NCBI GenBank assembly: GCA_036250225.1
Contig: JAPZLL010000007.1
Location: forward strand, 186,001-250,000
Direction: 5' to 3'
Origin: Cercophora sp. LCS_1
Taxonomy: Eukaryota; Ascomycota; Sordariomycetes; Sordariales; Lasiosphaeriaceae
Length of the DNA stretch: 64,000 nucleotides
Each line of letters begins with the position of its first letter. Position 1 is the stretch's first letter. Of the stretch, positions 34,164-46,600 are shown in pieces. Under the pieces are notes generated by a model. The model was not told where the DNA came from, did not search any database, and saw only the letters and a program-made list of their open reading frames with translations. Position numbers and translations under genes: made by a program.

Positions 34164-35873
34164 GCTGGTCGATTCCAAGCTGTTATAGGAACAGTCAGCA
34201 TATATCGCTCAACGGATCGTGTTGGAAGATGGAGTTGATACTCTTCTGGAAGGAGCTTTTCGCTGCACAGGAACGCCCCGAAGCTGTGGGGAGATAACCG
34301 AGCTACACTGTAGCGGGAGAGAAGTGGGATATGCAGAGGGAGTCGCAGTTGTAAAGATCAAAGGGAAGAGAAAGCAAGTGTGTGCTTAAGGGGACTTACT
34401 TTGAGAGCCAAGCTTTGGTCAAACCCATGGTGTCAGAAGGAAGATCGAAGAGACAAGAACGGCTTTGAGAGCCGTATGTTAGCGCCTTGCGTTCACTCGG
34501 AGGGTGTTGCCTCAGGCTGGAAGGAGGCAGCGGAAGGAGCAAAGGGAAACTGTGTGCAGGTGTGGGATGTAGGGTTGTCAGGGAAGGTGCGTCCTCGAGT
34601 TGAGTTCTTTATGGAAACACACAAAATCCCAAGGTGGAGGAGGAGCGCCATGGTTGGAGGGATACACGAGGTGAGTGTAAGCTTACCTGGGCTGCGGGAG
34701 ACTTTTGTTGTCGAAGTAGGCTACGTTGCAGAGTTGTGGACCAAAGAGTTGTTGTGTTGAATGGGGAGAGTTGTCTGAGAAGGTCAGGCGAAGGAAAGGT
34801 TGAGGTGTGGGAGGAAGAAAAGAGGAAGAGAAATTTCCGCAGCGTCCTGGCTGGAATAAATACTGCAGGCGCCCCAAGCTTCTTGAGACGCCAGATTTAT
34901 GACATCGTGCCTCGCGATCCAACCTTTCGAGTACCTTGATGATTCACTTGATGGCTTCTTTGGACCGCGGCAGTGCTGGTAGAAGACAAGGCCGGAATAG
35001 AGCATTACCCGGTCAGTCACAGCAATCATATTGGCTACATACACGCAGAGAAAGTTGCAACTTTCATCAAGGGCATAGGCAGAATGAGACAGGAGAATCA
35101 CGCATCGCTCTTTCCTTTCTGGTCTCTGAAGGTGCAGTCACAAATCCCAGCAAGACAACGAACCTTTCATCCATTCTTGATGAGACAAATCTCGTGAGTT
35201 TGTGCAATACTGCAGCAAATTGCGGTTGCCTGGTAACTTTGGTCGTCCCTCGGTATATGCAAGTCAAGTGATGATATTCCTACCGTGGTAGTGGTTCTCC
35301 TGAATGCGTCGCTAGGGGAACACCGGCAAATGCCACCCTCTACAAGCTGTTGTAACGCTGTGTCGAACATAAAACTTAGGGATATACAACAACTAGTTTA
35401 CTCATCGTAGGTCTTTTTAGTATGGACATATAACTCTTGATTTGGCTGGCCCAGCCTTTGGTACAGCGTGCCCAAGGTAAACGAAAGAACGCCAGCGTCG
35501 TGCCGAAAGGTTCTCCCGCAATTCGCTCTGAGAAGGCCAAACACCCTCTATTCATCCGCTGCTGATTAAAGAAGAGTCGCGTATGCGTACGTACTTTCGA
35601 GTGTGGTGATCGATCGGGAACACGAGCCCATACAAGTTGAGGCGGTAAGACTCGCGATAGGACTTGCGAGACGGAGACATGGGGTTCATCAAAGGCTAAG
35701 CGCGTCCATACGGTTGGATTACAGAATACTATTAAGAAATATGTACGGAGAAAGCTTAGGGCCCTACTAAAGGACGATGCTTTGTTACGAATTCCCGTCA
35801 ACAAACAACCGCAGACTACTCCCGCATCAACTTACGTGCTTGCGCAGGAAAACACCAGGCGTAAACAAAACCA
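34164..35873. other. Intergenic region, no convincing gene
   Basis: 1.7 kb: the upstream flank of the 986-aa gene and the downstream flank of the aspartyl protease, both on the minus strand. Open frames of up to 142 codons occur but have random composition. Nothing else recognised. Confidence 0.45.
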
Positions 35874-37355
35874 TCACAAAGGCGCCAGAACACCAAAGAT
35901 AGTTAACCCTGCAGCCACCAATGCCTCACCTCCACTGGATAGCCTCGTTGGTGCAGCATTCGTGGCTGTCACCGTGACCGTCTCTACCCCATCCCTTGTC
36001 GTTGAGTCTGGCCTCGCCACGCCCGTGACGCTTGGTAGCGAGCTCTCCCCAGCCTTTAGCTCGACAATGGCCGACTTGGTGCTGTTCCTGTTAGCCTGGG
36101 CTATGCCGATCTCATGATGCTCCAGGTCGTAAACAACATAGGCGCTTCGCAGAAAGGTATCACCTAGAAGGGCGAAATCGGTCTCATCTTGTCGAATGGT
36201 ACCAAACCCAGCCGTGTTCTGGATCCCGAACAAGCAAGTATTCTTGTATGGAATGTTTGCAGGCAGGAGGTGTGAAAAAGGCCCCAGTATATCGAGCACC
36301 ATCTCGTTGACAGGGACAGAAATCGTAACGCTGTCGAATGTAAAGGTGATAACCATATGGGGGTCATCGGAGAGGTGCGCGCAGTCGATGAAAGCGAGGC
36401 CGGTTTCTTCAGTGTCATATGTGGCGTCGAGTTCCCTGTAGATAGCACGAGCAAGCTGGTCAGGGAGGTAGGACAGGGTGCTTCCAGAGTCGAGGACGGC
36501 CGGGACGATCCTAGACTGGAAATGGGAGGCGCTAAGGGAGACAGATGAGCCGTCTGTGTATGTGACCCCCAGTCCGGTAAACGTGATCTCAAACGACGTG
36601 TACTCTTTCTGCCCGGCAGGCCTCAGTATGGGCAGAACACTTAAGGGCCCAATAAACTTTTCTGTATCGATACCGCCGAACAGAATAGAGCCTGTTGGCG
36701 AGCGTCTGTCGTTCAGATACAATGAATAGGCCCTGACTTCAATGATGCCCTGGTCGACGAACTGGTCGACGATGTTGGGGTAGGGCGTGTCTGCTGTGAC
36801 TCTGGTGCTGTAGCCGATACCCAAGATACCAGTGCCTCTAACTGTTTGGTTGACGTAGCCCATCTGCAAAGACTTAATGGTGGTACCGGCGATGGTAAAA
36901 TCGTCCGATATGTAGTCGCCTCGGGCGGTTGATCCGTCCAAGTATTTGATCTCGAAACCCCCGCGTTCAACCATCTTGTAGGATCCACTCTCGGAGTAGT
37001 TGTATGTGTTGCCGCACGAGTCTGAGTATTTTTGCTGCAAAGACGGTGTCACACAGAGGTCGGCAGTGGGCTTGATAACCCAAGCGTCGCTGCTACCAGT
37101 GTCTAGAACCATAGTAACAGGTTGTCCGGGGTTCCCCACTTGAACATTGCAAAAGTAGCCACCGCCAGTGATGTTGTTTGCTAGCTGCTGAGTATACGTT
37201 GCGCGCCGGGACAGAGGCCGTGATATGGGTGGGAGCGCTCCAAATCTGACCCCGGGAATCCCTCTGTGGAGGTCGAACTCGACGACCGCCCCGGCAACCA
37301 ACACCATGGTCAGGAAAAAGGCGCTGGCGAAGGTGCCGGCCATGGTGGATTTCAT
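35874..37355 (-). CDS. Secreted, GPI-type pepsin-family aspartyl protease (yapsin/OpsB-like)
   Basis: A single exon of 493 aa. The N-terminal hydrophobic segment (residues 8-24, TFASAFFLTMVLVAGAV) is a signal peptide. A short propeptide ends at a dibasic SRRA site (residues 49-52) suitable for a Kex2-type protease. Both catalytic motifs are intact: Asp85 in VLDTGSSDAWV and Asp289 in VLDSGSTLSYL; the flap region and the FALLGDTFLRSAYVVYDLEH block are present. The C-terminus is Thr/Ser-rich and then hydrophobic (EALVAAGLTIFGVLAPL), preceded by small residues (LSSGG), a typical GPI-anchor signal. Family A1 members of this type act at the cell surface or wall. The assignment to pepsin family A1 is certain; the GPI anchor is a prediction from the tail. 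Confidence 0.94.
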   Translation of the reverse strand: MKSTMAGTFASAFFLTMVLVAGAVVEFDLHRGIPGVRFGALPPISRPLSRRATYTQQLANNITGGGYFCNVQVGNPGQPVTMVLDTGSSDAWVIKPTADLCVTPSLQQKYSDSCGNTYNYSESGSYKMVERGGFEIKYLDGSTARGDYISDDFTIAGTTIKSLQMGYVNQTVRGTGILGIGYSTRVTADTPYPNIVDQFVDQGIIEVRAYSLYLNDRRSPTGSILFGGIDTEKFIGPLSVLPILRPAGQKEYTSFEITFTGLGVTYTDGSSVSLSASHFQSRIVPAVLDSGSTLSYLPDQLARAIYRELDATYDTEETGLAFIDCAHLSDDPHMVITFTFDSVTISVPVNEMVLDILGPFSHLLPANIPYKNTCLFGIQNTAGFGTIRQDETDFALLGDTFLRSAYVVYDLEHHEIGIAQANRNSTKSAIVELKAGESSLPSVTGVARPDSTTRDGVETVTVTATNAAPTRLSSGGEALVAAGLTIFGVLAPL

Positions 37356-39025
37356 CTTAGCAGCGTGTTTTGGCGCGAGGCATGATGGCAGTCGCCTAGT
37401 AGGATGAGTGTCAGTCCGGATCCGTCTTGGAGAGCCGGCGATGTGTTGGTCGACGCGCTCTTGATCAGGACGAGAGCGTGGTGCGCGCCAGCCAGGACTG
37501 CCGGGTTGTTGGTCGGGATGATGGGAAGGATCGTTACGTTATCCCCATCGATCCGACAGGTCCGACCAAGCAAAGCAGCGACTGACGTTGAAAAAAGCTC
37601 AAGATTTGGAAACGACGGCGGCGCATGCTGTGCTGGCGGCGCCGGTGCGCCTCGCCGTTTTGGAGACCGAACCCATGTCGATTTCCCTCTTCAGGACATG
37701 GCGCCAACCCTTGGCATGGGAGGTGAGCGAGCCAGACTGGTCTGTTGGCCATGGCGGAGTGGGAGGCGTTGGCTTGCAGCTGACCCCTCATGCAAGAGCA
37801 CCAACTCGTCCACATGCGGCTTCCCGAGCGCCAGCGATCTGCACCATTGCAGTGCAGATGACGAAAAGGCTCATTTGCAGCCTCTCACCATCTGTCGGGT
37901 TGTTTGTTGAATTGCGAGAGATGTTTCGTTTGGCAGGTCCAATGGGCAGAAAGCAATGCCAAGCCTTTCGGACCACTCTCTTGGCATCCCGATCTGACGG
38001 GAGACCGGTCGGGTCTTTTTCCACGGCCGGGCCGCCGAACCACCAACACACTCACACTTCAAGTCATCATCAGGGATCCGGCAAAGAGAACAGACGATAA
38101 AATATCCGTACCAAAAAGTAGTGCGCAACAAGTGCAACATGTGCGGCTGCAGACTCTCATGGTGGACATCTGTACTGCATTCATGGATACCTAAGGGAAA
38201 GTTGGCATTTTACCGCGGACAATTGCAAGAACGATTGTAATCTATATATTACTGTTTGTCCCTGCGAATTGGTCTATAAAGAAGGCCCTAGCTTTCAGCC
38301 AGAACCTCCACAAGCAAAAACAAGCAAAACCATCAAGCAATTGCAACCCCCATCAATTCTACCAAATCCAGGGTGCAGTGCTATCCAACAAAATATTCTC
38401 CCTAACCATGTTTAAGCGTCACAATTAGTATCAGTGCAGCAAACTGAAGGCGAGATAAAAATGTAAAACACATGTCTAACTATTAATTCCTTGAAATTTT
38501 CATGCTCTGCGTTTTCTTGCTGCTGTCGTAAATTCTCAAAAGCCTGACAGCCTGAACGAATCGCTTTATGCTGACCAATCACTATATTAGCCGATCAGAC
38601 TGTCCCCAGCAGGACGGTCCCAGTGACACAAAGGATCACCTTCCACAAAACACCCAGCTTGTGCGGATCCGTGCCCTCAGGATAATCGACGCGTCCAAGG
38701 CCAGCGAGGGAGTGGTCGAGTCACCAGTGCGGGGAATTGGGAGTTTCATTGGTCAACAAGTGATGCTCGGGTTCTTGGCGGGTTCTTGGACTTGATGCCG
38801 GGGTCGACCCCGCGCTTGCCTCGGGGTAGCGGTGGGGTCGGTGCCTGTCACTTGCGTTGGCTCATTAGAGACTGCACAAAATGACGACTGGAATCCTCTC
38901 ACGTGACTCGCCTTTGTTCTCGTCAATTGCGCTTGATCACGTAACAACCCTCATGTGACTGCCCCACCCTCGTCTACCTCTCATGCACCTGCGTCCAGTT
39001 TCAGCCATCCCTTCGGGTCACCCTC
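37356..39025. other. Intergenic region with an AT-rich patch
   Basis: 1.7 kb between divergent genes (aspartyl protease on minus, HNH gene on plus). The stretch from about 38180 to 38560 is clearly more AT-rich than its surroundings; the part around 37400-38000 is GC-rich with open but unconvincing frames. Presumably holds both promoters. Confidence 0.45.
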
Positions 39026-40245
39026 ATGGCAGCACACCGCCATCAATCGTCCCTCGAGGGCCTGATTGACTTTGCTCCCAGGGACCACTTTTTGCCAATG
39101 CCAATGAGCGCGCCCGGGCAGTCGCCCGCTTTTATCACATCGTCAACCACTTTAAATCCATCGAGACAAGCAGACCCTTGAAACCGTACAACCGTGCTGC
39201 TCTCATCCACCTTACCTTCGAATATGCACGGTCGGCCGAATCCCAGGATAGGTTCCTGGCCTTCTTCTTCAGATCGCTCGCTATTAGCATGTTCGATGGA
39301 GATGTGACGTGTTCCGACCCCGACCTTGGTGAGGCCTTTCTCGGGGTAGCAGAGCTTCTAATGACCAACTTCCTACCTTGTAGGTATTGATCGCCCTCTT
39401 CTCTTTTGGCAGAAATACCGGCTGACGAGCCTCCAGTACGCGCTTCTGCTCACAAGACACCACAGCCCTCTCCCGCCCACCGCGAAGCGCTTCAGCAGGT
39501 ACTCTTCCAAGAGGAGCAGCGGCGGATAGATGATTTCATTGGAACGCCCGAACGCCTTTCGGCGCTTCGTGAAAGTTGCCTCATACGTGATCGCCATCGC
39601 TGTGTCGTCACCCATGCGTTTGACCAAACCGAGGCCAAAATCCGGTTCAAGGGTCAAGATGGTCAAGCTCTGGATGATGACGGAAACCCCCTCGTCGTCG
39701 GTGAAAACTATGATTTTCTCGAGGTGGCACACATTATTCCATATGCTCTAACCAAGGCCGAAGACAATCAAATAGGAGAAGGGAAGAAAACAGCCATCGC
39801 AATTTTGAACATGTTTGACCTCGGCGTTGCCCATCTCATCGAGGGTGCTTACATCAACCGGTCGTATAATGCCCTCACCTTGAGCCTTGGGATGCATAAG
39901 TCCTTTGGGCAGTACGAGATCTTCTTTGAGCATCTGCCCGACGCAGATGCCCCATCTACCTACCGCATCGGTACCTTTCTTCAACCTGCCCTTGCAAGGC
40001 CCCTTCCTGTTGTAAAGACCTTGTTCGCGCATTCGACCATCGGCCCTCCGTCAGAACGCCTTCTTGCCCTCCACCGTGCCATTGCTCATATTCTACATCT
40101 CTCCGGGGCTGGCGACTATATCGATACCATTCTCAAAGATATAGAGGATGGCGTCGTACGTGAGGATGGCTCGACACAGCTAGGCCTTATGGTGGATCTG
40201 GCCTTGAGGGTGCACAGCTGGACGGCCTTGACTTGTCCCAAGTAG
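39026..40245 (+). pseudogene. HNH-nuclease-domain protein gene with an apparent 1-nt frameshift
   Basis: The start at 39026 reads MAAHRHQSSLEGLIDFAPRD and the matching continuation, ANANERARAVARFYHIVNHF, lies in the next frame. The switch falls in a run of five T at 39089-39093, where one extra T would restore the frame. No GT..AG intron of usable size fits there. After a 57-bp intron (39380-39436, GTAGGT..GCTGACG..CTCCAG) the second exon gives RASAHKTPQPSPAHREALQQ, then the HNH_2-type region: RDRHRCVVTHAFD, EVAHIIPYALTK and NALTLSLGMHKSFGQYEIFF. This domain is common in fungal proteins of unknown role. The frameshift may be a genuine lesion or a homopolymer sequencing error. Confidence 0.7.
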
Positions 40246-41024
40246 TGGTATGTGTACTTTAGAGTTCAGATTTAGATTCAGATTCCTAATGTGATCCCGA
40301 CGTGCCACCCTCGAGATCAGCAGTGGGTTGCTGGTGTGTAGTCAATCGCTGGTCGATCGAATCGGTGTTTGTTCCTGTCAAATGTTGGTCAATCTTGGGA
40401 ACCTGGAGATCAGTGACCAAAAGAAGATGGAGAAAGGCAATCGATTCAGGTGCAAAGGCATAGCAAGGCCGAGGTTGAGAGTATAACATAATTTTTTATA
40501 AAATAAAATACCAAATTTAAGTTTATCGAATATTATGCCTTCACATTTTAGTTTCAAAATAATGGCGCACAATTGTGAATCGAGACACCGCTTTAAAGTT
40601 TTTAAATTGTAGAGAGACCCCGGCAAGTATAATTAGCACTTGGAACGGCAAAACATGATCACTTCCTGCTACTCAAAAGCCTGGTAAGGATGCGACGCAG
40701 CATCCCGGTCTGTATCGCCACAGCAGTCTTTTAGTCATAAGTGTGAACGTAGAATATATATATATGTATATATTCCGCAAGTTGAACCCACAATCCCGAC
40801 ACAGCAGCACTCGGATGAAAGCGGAGACGGGAGAATGCGTGAGCACGTCGCTCGGGTGGGAGCGGCTCTAGATCGGCACCTTCTCCATCAAAAATTTCGA
40901 GGCCCCAAGCGCCGGCAAAAAACCCGCTGCCGAAAGTCGGCCATGACACACACGCCTGGTGGGACGACTGACGAGCAGGAAACCTGAACACCAAAAGCAA
41001 CCATCTCCAATCACCACAGACACA
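40246..41024. promoter_or_regulatory. Intergenic region with AT-rich patch; SAICAR synthetase promoter
   Basis: 780 bp. About 40485-40640 is strongly AT-rich (TTTTTTATAAAATAAAATACC), in contrast to the flanks. A TATATATATGTATATATT run lies at about 40755-40773. The region ends in the leader of the SAICAR synthetase gene. Confidence 0.5.
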
Positions 41025-41948
41025 ATGGCCTCCCCAGTGATAACAAGTATCTCGCTGAGCTCGCTTCCCAAGCTGGCCAGCGGTAAGGTCCGCGACCTCT
41101 ATGTGGTCGATGACCAAACCCTCTTGTTCGTCACCACGGACCGCATCTCAGCCTACGACGTCATCATGGCCAACGGTGTGCCGCACAAGGGCGCCATTCT
41201 CACTCAGATCAGTGCTCACTGGTTCAAGGTGCTCACAGAACGTGCGCCCGACCTCAAGACACACTTCCTGACATTGACCCCTCCCCCCGCCCTCAGGCCG
41301 GAGGAGCGGGACCTCGTCCGCGGGCGGAGTATGCAGGTGCGGAAGCTCAAGATCTTCCCCGTCGAGGCTATTGTGCGCGGGTACATCACGGGCAGCGCCT
41401 GGAAGGAGTATGAGAAGAACGGCACGGTGCATGGCCTGCCACAGCCGGCCGGGCTCAAGCAGTGCTCGCCCTTCCCCAAGCCCATTTATACGCCAAGCAC
41501 CAAGGCCGAACTGGGTGAGCACGACGAGAACATCACACCCGCGGAGGCCGCCAAGATCGTGGGTGAGAAGTACGCGGCGCGCATCGAGGAGCTGGCCTTG
41601 CGTGTGTACGAGGCAGGTGCAGCCTACGCACGGGAGCGGGGCATCATCATTGCCGACACAAAGTTCGAGTTCGGGCTCGACGAAGTCACGGACGAGGTGG
41701 TGCTGGTCGACGAGGTGCTGACGCCCGACTCGTCGCGCTTCTGGCCGGCAGACAGCTACGAGGAGGGGCGGGACCAGGACAGCTTCGACAAGCAGTACTT
41801 GCGCAACTGGCTGACGGAGAAGGGGCTCAAGGGCAAGGACGGCGTCGAGATGCCTCCCGAAATAGCTGAGGCTACCGGCGCGAGGTACCAAGACGCGTTT
41901 CGGCGCCTGACGGGGAGGACGCTCGAGGAGGCACTCGTTGGGCTGTGA
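41025..41948 (+). CDS. ADE1: Phosphoribosylaminoimidazole-succinocarboxamide (SAICAR) synthetase
   Basis: A single exon of 307 aa, the normal length of the monofunctional fungal enzyme. It joins aspartate to CAIR with ATP to make SAICAR, the seventh step of IMP synthesis, in the cytosol. Family signatures are all present: LASGKVRDLYVV (P-loop-like start), LLFVTTDRISAYDVIMANG, VEAIVRGYITGSAWKEY, IIADTKFEFG (SAICAR synthetase signature 2) and DEVLTPDSSRFWPAD. It ends DAFRRLTGRTLEEALVGL. The start at 41025 (CACAATGGCC) is the only ATG before the conserved KVRDLY block. The symbol follows the yeast gene. Very secure. Confidence 0.97.
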   Translation: MASPVITSISLSSLPKLASGKVRDLYVVDDQTLLFVTTDRISAYDVIMANGVPHKGAILTQISAHWFKVLTERAPDLKTHFLTLTPPPALRPEERDLVRGRSMQVRKLKIFPVEAIVRGYITGSAWKEYEKNGTVHGLPQPAGLKQCSPFPKPIYTPSTKAELGEHDENITPAEAAKIVGEKYAARIEELALRVYEAGAAYARERGIIIADTKFEFGLDEVTDEVVLVDEVLTPDSSRFWPADSYEEGRDQDSFDKQYLRNWLTEKGLKGKDGVEMPPEIAEATGARYQDAFRRLTGRTLEEALVGL

Positions 41949-43606
41949 TCGGTTTGCGATTCGTTTGCTAGAGATGGACTCTGAGAGCGGGAGGTTGAGG
42001 ATGACTGGTGGACGTGGGTGATGGGGACCCTGAGATGTCTTAGACGACGAGATGGTGGCTACGGGTGTGGGACTTGGCGATGGGTTCACATTACACGGTA
42101 TGCAGCTTTTGAACCCTTACTTTTCGCTCACTAGTAGCAAGGGAGGGGTAGAGGGGGTTTCAGCGAACCAGCTGAGGTCGTCGTCGCATCTTGCTTGGGG
42201 GAGGCGCAAGTGCTAGCGGCGATGGAAACTGCAGCCTCCGTCCCAATCATGGCGCGAACGGCTGGTTCGGTTAGCTCCCGTCCGCTTTGCCCACAGTGGT
42301 AATTGTGACAGCATTATCCCACGGTATCGCGGCGGATTCGCACCGCCCGGAAATCCATCTCGGATTATCATATCTAGTGATCGGGACAGGCTAGTCGGGT
42401 AGAGCAATGGTAACAGTGCGAGTCAACGAGCCGTGTCTTGAGAGAGAGGCAGAATTCTGGTGAACAATTTTGCATCATGTACCGCACATGTACCCCGCGG
42501 CATTGGCCTTCAGCGACACGGAGTCGGGCCCAGAATTCGCATCTTGGGGCGAGACAATCCCATCGCCCAAAGACGCTTTTCTTTTTTTCTTTTTCTTTTT
42601 CTTTTTCTTTTTCTTTCGTTTTGCAGCCGCCGCAAAAGCAAGCGAGGCCAGTGACAAGCAGTCAATCCGACGCACTTCGGGCCGTCAAATGCACAGCGAC
42701 CAGAAGAGGAGCGAGTTTGCAACGTAACCCCGCTGCGATGCGTCTGAGGCGTTCGTAGGGTCTGCCGAGTTTCACGAAGTTTGTAGCCGTGCTGGTTCCC
42801 GGGAGCTGCGATCGGGGTTGCATAGGTGGGTAACAGCGAGTGCCCGGGTTTGCATTTTATGTGCCATTATCCTTGGAATTCGTCGATTATCGTAACCCAG
42901 ATCGCGACGAAACGGGCCGTCGTGGGGAGTTGTCCTCCCACACTACCTCGCGAGGTGGTGTCCAGGCTGGTTGTGCGAAACTGCTGGGAACAAAAAACAC
43001 GACGGGTGTGGGGTGGGCGTCAGCAGGTAGATCATGAAATTCTGTAGTGTACGCCGGGTGTTTCTGCCCAAAAGATGACAAAAGTTGAGTTTTTGATGGA
43101 ATTTTCTGCATGCCGTCTCTGAAATTCGATAACAAGCCGGCGCCAAGGCCGCCAAACTGCATCTGGGAGTGGAGCTGACTGCGTGCCGCGGGGCCAAAGA
43201 AGCCAGGACCGACCAGGACAGGGCGCCCTGTGAAAGCGCAAGAGCCTCCAATTCCCTTTCCAGGCAAGATCTACAGAGACAACTGCTCGCATGCCCTCTT
43301 CCCCAGAGACGCCTGGGCGCCCAATCCGCATTCGAGCTCTGACAGCACTCGTCGAGAGGAGGGAGAAAGAATTGAGCAGAAGGCAAACGATGCAAACGCC
43401 GTCAGCCCGACTATATGCTCGCTGCCAGCCGTTGTAGAAGGCCCCTTCCATCGCAAGCGGCTCCATGATCAGCGTCCGCCCCCGGCTTCTCGTCTTTGGC
43501 TCGACGCCTATGATGCCCTGTCCCCCAGCTTGCGAAATCGCCGATTGTTCCACACCGACTGTGCTTGGCTGAAGGCAACCCGAGGCACAGGACCAGAGAG
43601 ACAACG
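41949..43606. other. Intergenic region; histidine kinase 5' flank
   Basis: 1.66 kb with no convincing gene. It contains a pyrimidine hexanucleotide repeat (42575-42617) and GC-rich sequence towards the kinase start. Open frames on both strands have random composition. Confidence 0.45.
42575..42617 (+). repeat. CTTTTT hexanucleotide repeat
   Basis: About six tandem CTTTTT units with one longer T run; poly-pyrimidine on the plus strand, upstream of the histidine kinase. Confidence 0.9.
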
Positions 43607-46600
43607 ATGCATACCTCGTTCCTGGACACAGGAATCATCGACCTCCTCGAGGCCGACCCGCGCCCCTCCTTCATTGTCGCTCTCACCCCGCACCCACCGA
43701 CCATTGTCTACACCAATCCCGCCTTCACTAGCTACGCCGGCCTCCTCGACATTGTCACGGCGAAGAAGGAGAACAATGCAAAGCTCTGGGAATGGATCGC
43801 CGGCACCGGGTTCGCCAGCGGCCCGATGCCCTCGTCGCTCTCGCACGCGAGTATCTACTGGACCCGCTCCGTAGTTCATGACCAGATGGTCGTGGTCGGC
43901 GCAAACGAGCAAGTGCCCGAGTCGGAACCGCCCCGGAAGGTACGACTCGACGTCTTTGCCCAGGGCGGCCGGGACCGAAGCACGTCTCCTCCGATGACCA
44001 CCGGCTCCAATGATGTCTCGAGCATTGTCGCCACCCCTGTCCCATCGTGGTCCTCACAATCGTCGCTGTCCCCCGACCTTGGTGCTTTGCGTCGCGCAAA
44101 GTCATCACCTGGCGGTGTGCCGGGTCCCATCCACCCAATGGCGGGTCCCGAAGCCGTGCGGCCTCTGTCGCGGAGCACCTCGGAACCGGGCTGGATCCTT
44201 CCCGATACTATGCCTGGTAGGTTACCATCGAGTCTTGGGATAGGTCCTTGCTAATGATGTTGTCAAGAGCAACGGCCCTTCTTGGAGGTAATCCATTGCG
44301 TCGACTGGGCGGCAACTCCTCTTGGTCCCATCAAGGCCTGGCCGGCACGACTAGACCAAACCTTCAACCAAATCCTGGCCGACAGCCGACCGATTGCCAT
44401 CTACTGGGGGCCCAGCTACACCACCATCTACAACGAAGCCTTCAGCAAGCTCTGTGGATCAAAACACCCCCAGCTTTTGGGTATGAGCGTGGAGGCGGCC
44501 TGGCACGAGGCGGGCGAACGCCTCAAGGACTCGATGCGCACCATCGCGCAGAAACACAGGAGTGTCGACGAGGACGAGTGGAGGTTCTTTGTTGAACGGG
44601 GGTCGGGCCCGGATTCTGATTCAGCTTGGCTCGAGGAGACGTACCTCAAGTGGTCCATCATCCCGATTTGGGAGAACAGCCAATGTGTTGGCTTCATGCA
44701 CCCTGTCATCGACACGACGAGCATGCGGCTTTGGGAGCGGCGCATGAAGATGCTGATTGATCTCGGGGAAGTGCTCGTCATGGCTCGCGATGTCAAGAGC
44801 TATTGGCAGAAAACAATCGGCCAACTAGCCTCGGTCGAGCCTCGCTACGATATCCCCTTGGCTATTCTATACAATGTCGAGGAGGACCCCGATGCCATGG
44901 CGTTATCACCTGCGCAAAGCGGTACCACCAAGATCTGCCGTCTTGCCGGCGCCCTAGGCGTGCCGACCGGACACCCAATCGCGCCCGATACCATCAGCCT
45001 AGCGGGGGACACTACATTCGCTTCGGTATTCAGAGAGGTGTTGACAGCCCACCATCCGATCCTACTTCAGACCAAGGATGGAAGCCTACCGCAGCACCTG
45101 CTAGGTGACCTTGATTGGAGAGGGTTTGGTGACCCTTGCCGAGCTGCTGTTGTCCTGCCCATCCGTCCTACCAAGGAGGAAAACGTCATGGGAATACTCC
45201 TGCTCGGCCTCAACCCTAGGCGGCCGCTTGACAACGACTACCGGCAATACATTTCGCTTCTCAGCCAAAAGCTGACAACTTCGCTGGCGTCGATTGTCCT
45301 GCTCGAGGAAGAGGCCCGAAGAGGGCGCAATGCCGCCGAGCAGGCGGCCTACGATCAGGCAATGCTCAAGGAGAAGCTCGCTGTGCAGACGCGGGAGGCG
45401 AACGAGTCAATCCAAATGTTCGAAGCCGTCGCCGAGTTTGTGCCGGTCGGAATGTGCTTTGGCGACACCGAAGGCAACATCACGTTTGCGAACGACACGT
45501 GGTACAAAATTACGGGTCATCCAGGCGGGACCGGCCCTATCAGCAACCAGGGGTTTCTAGCCTGTGTTATTGAAGAAGACCGGCATATCATCATTGACGA
45601 GTACGAGAAGCTCAAGACGACCCGCAATGTCCAGTTTGAGTTCAGGGTCAAGAGACGGAGCGATATAGGAATCGCCGCGCCCTTGACCCGCAACTCGCCG
45701 AGCTTCGAGAAGGCCGGCCTCGACTTGAGCTCACTAGAAGACATGGCCGAGCGCCACGTGCTTGCAGCCGCCAAGGCAGAGCGTACGGCTGACGGGAGCA
45801 GCCTACGAGTGTTGACATGCCTTACCGATGTCACGGCCCACAAGCAGGCGACGGAAGAGGCGGTGCGCCGCGCGCAGCAGGCCGAGAACCTCAAGCGCAT
45901 GGCCGAGTTTGCAACGGTTGGCATGTACGATATGGACCTCGAAGGGCGCTTGCTCGGAGCCAACAACGTCTTTTTCGAGATGTGTGGGCTTGCCAAGGTC
46001 GAACTGGGCGACGACACCGACATCAAGCCGTGGCAGAAGTGCGTTGTCGAAGAGGACTATTCGCTCTTGGCCAGGAAAATGGAGCGGATGGCGATCGAAG
46101 ACAAGGTGCAGAATGCCGAAGTCAGGCTCAAGACAACGTGGACGGCAGAGGATGGCGCCGGGCACAAGGTGGTCGTTCCCCGCTGGGTCCAGGCAACACT
46201 GATGCCTGTGCGGACTAGCGAGGGCGTTATTTCAAGCTTCACGGGGTGCCTCAGCGATGTTTCGTTGCAAAAATGGCAGCTCGAGCGCGAGAAGCAGAGA
46301 AAGGAGGAGGCCATCGAGTCCAAGCGCCAGCAAGAGAACTTTATCGACATGACATCGCACGAGATGCGGAATCCGCTGAGCGCAATTATCCACTGCGCGG
46401 ATGCCATAACGGCGACGCTCACAAGAGTGCAGGAGCTTGTGAGTGACGATGCTCATCTGTCGTCAGCCATCAGTGACACCATGTCGGACCTGATCTCGGT
46501 AACCAAAAGTCCACCGGGGGAGCCGCAGACCGAAGTGCGGGAGCTCGTGGAGAACAGCATCGACAGTGCTGAGAGTAAGTACAACATGACTTGTTACGGT

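Noticed and set aside
39094..39180. An intron to explain the frame change in the HNH gene
   Set aside because: The only GT..AG combinations here would remove the conserved-looking VARFYHIVNHF segment or be too short, so a frameshift fits better.
41148..42089. 313-codon minus-strand ORF over SAICAR synthetase
   Set aside because: Antisense shadow of a highly conserved enzyme gene.
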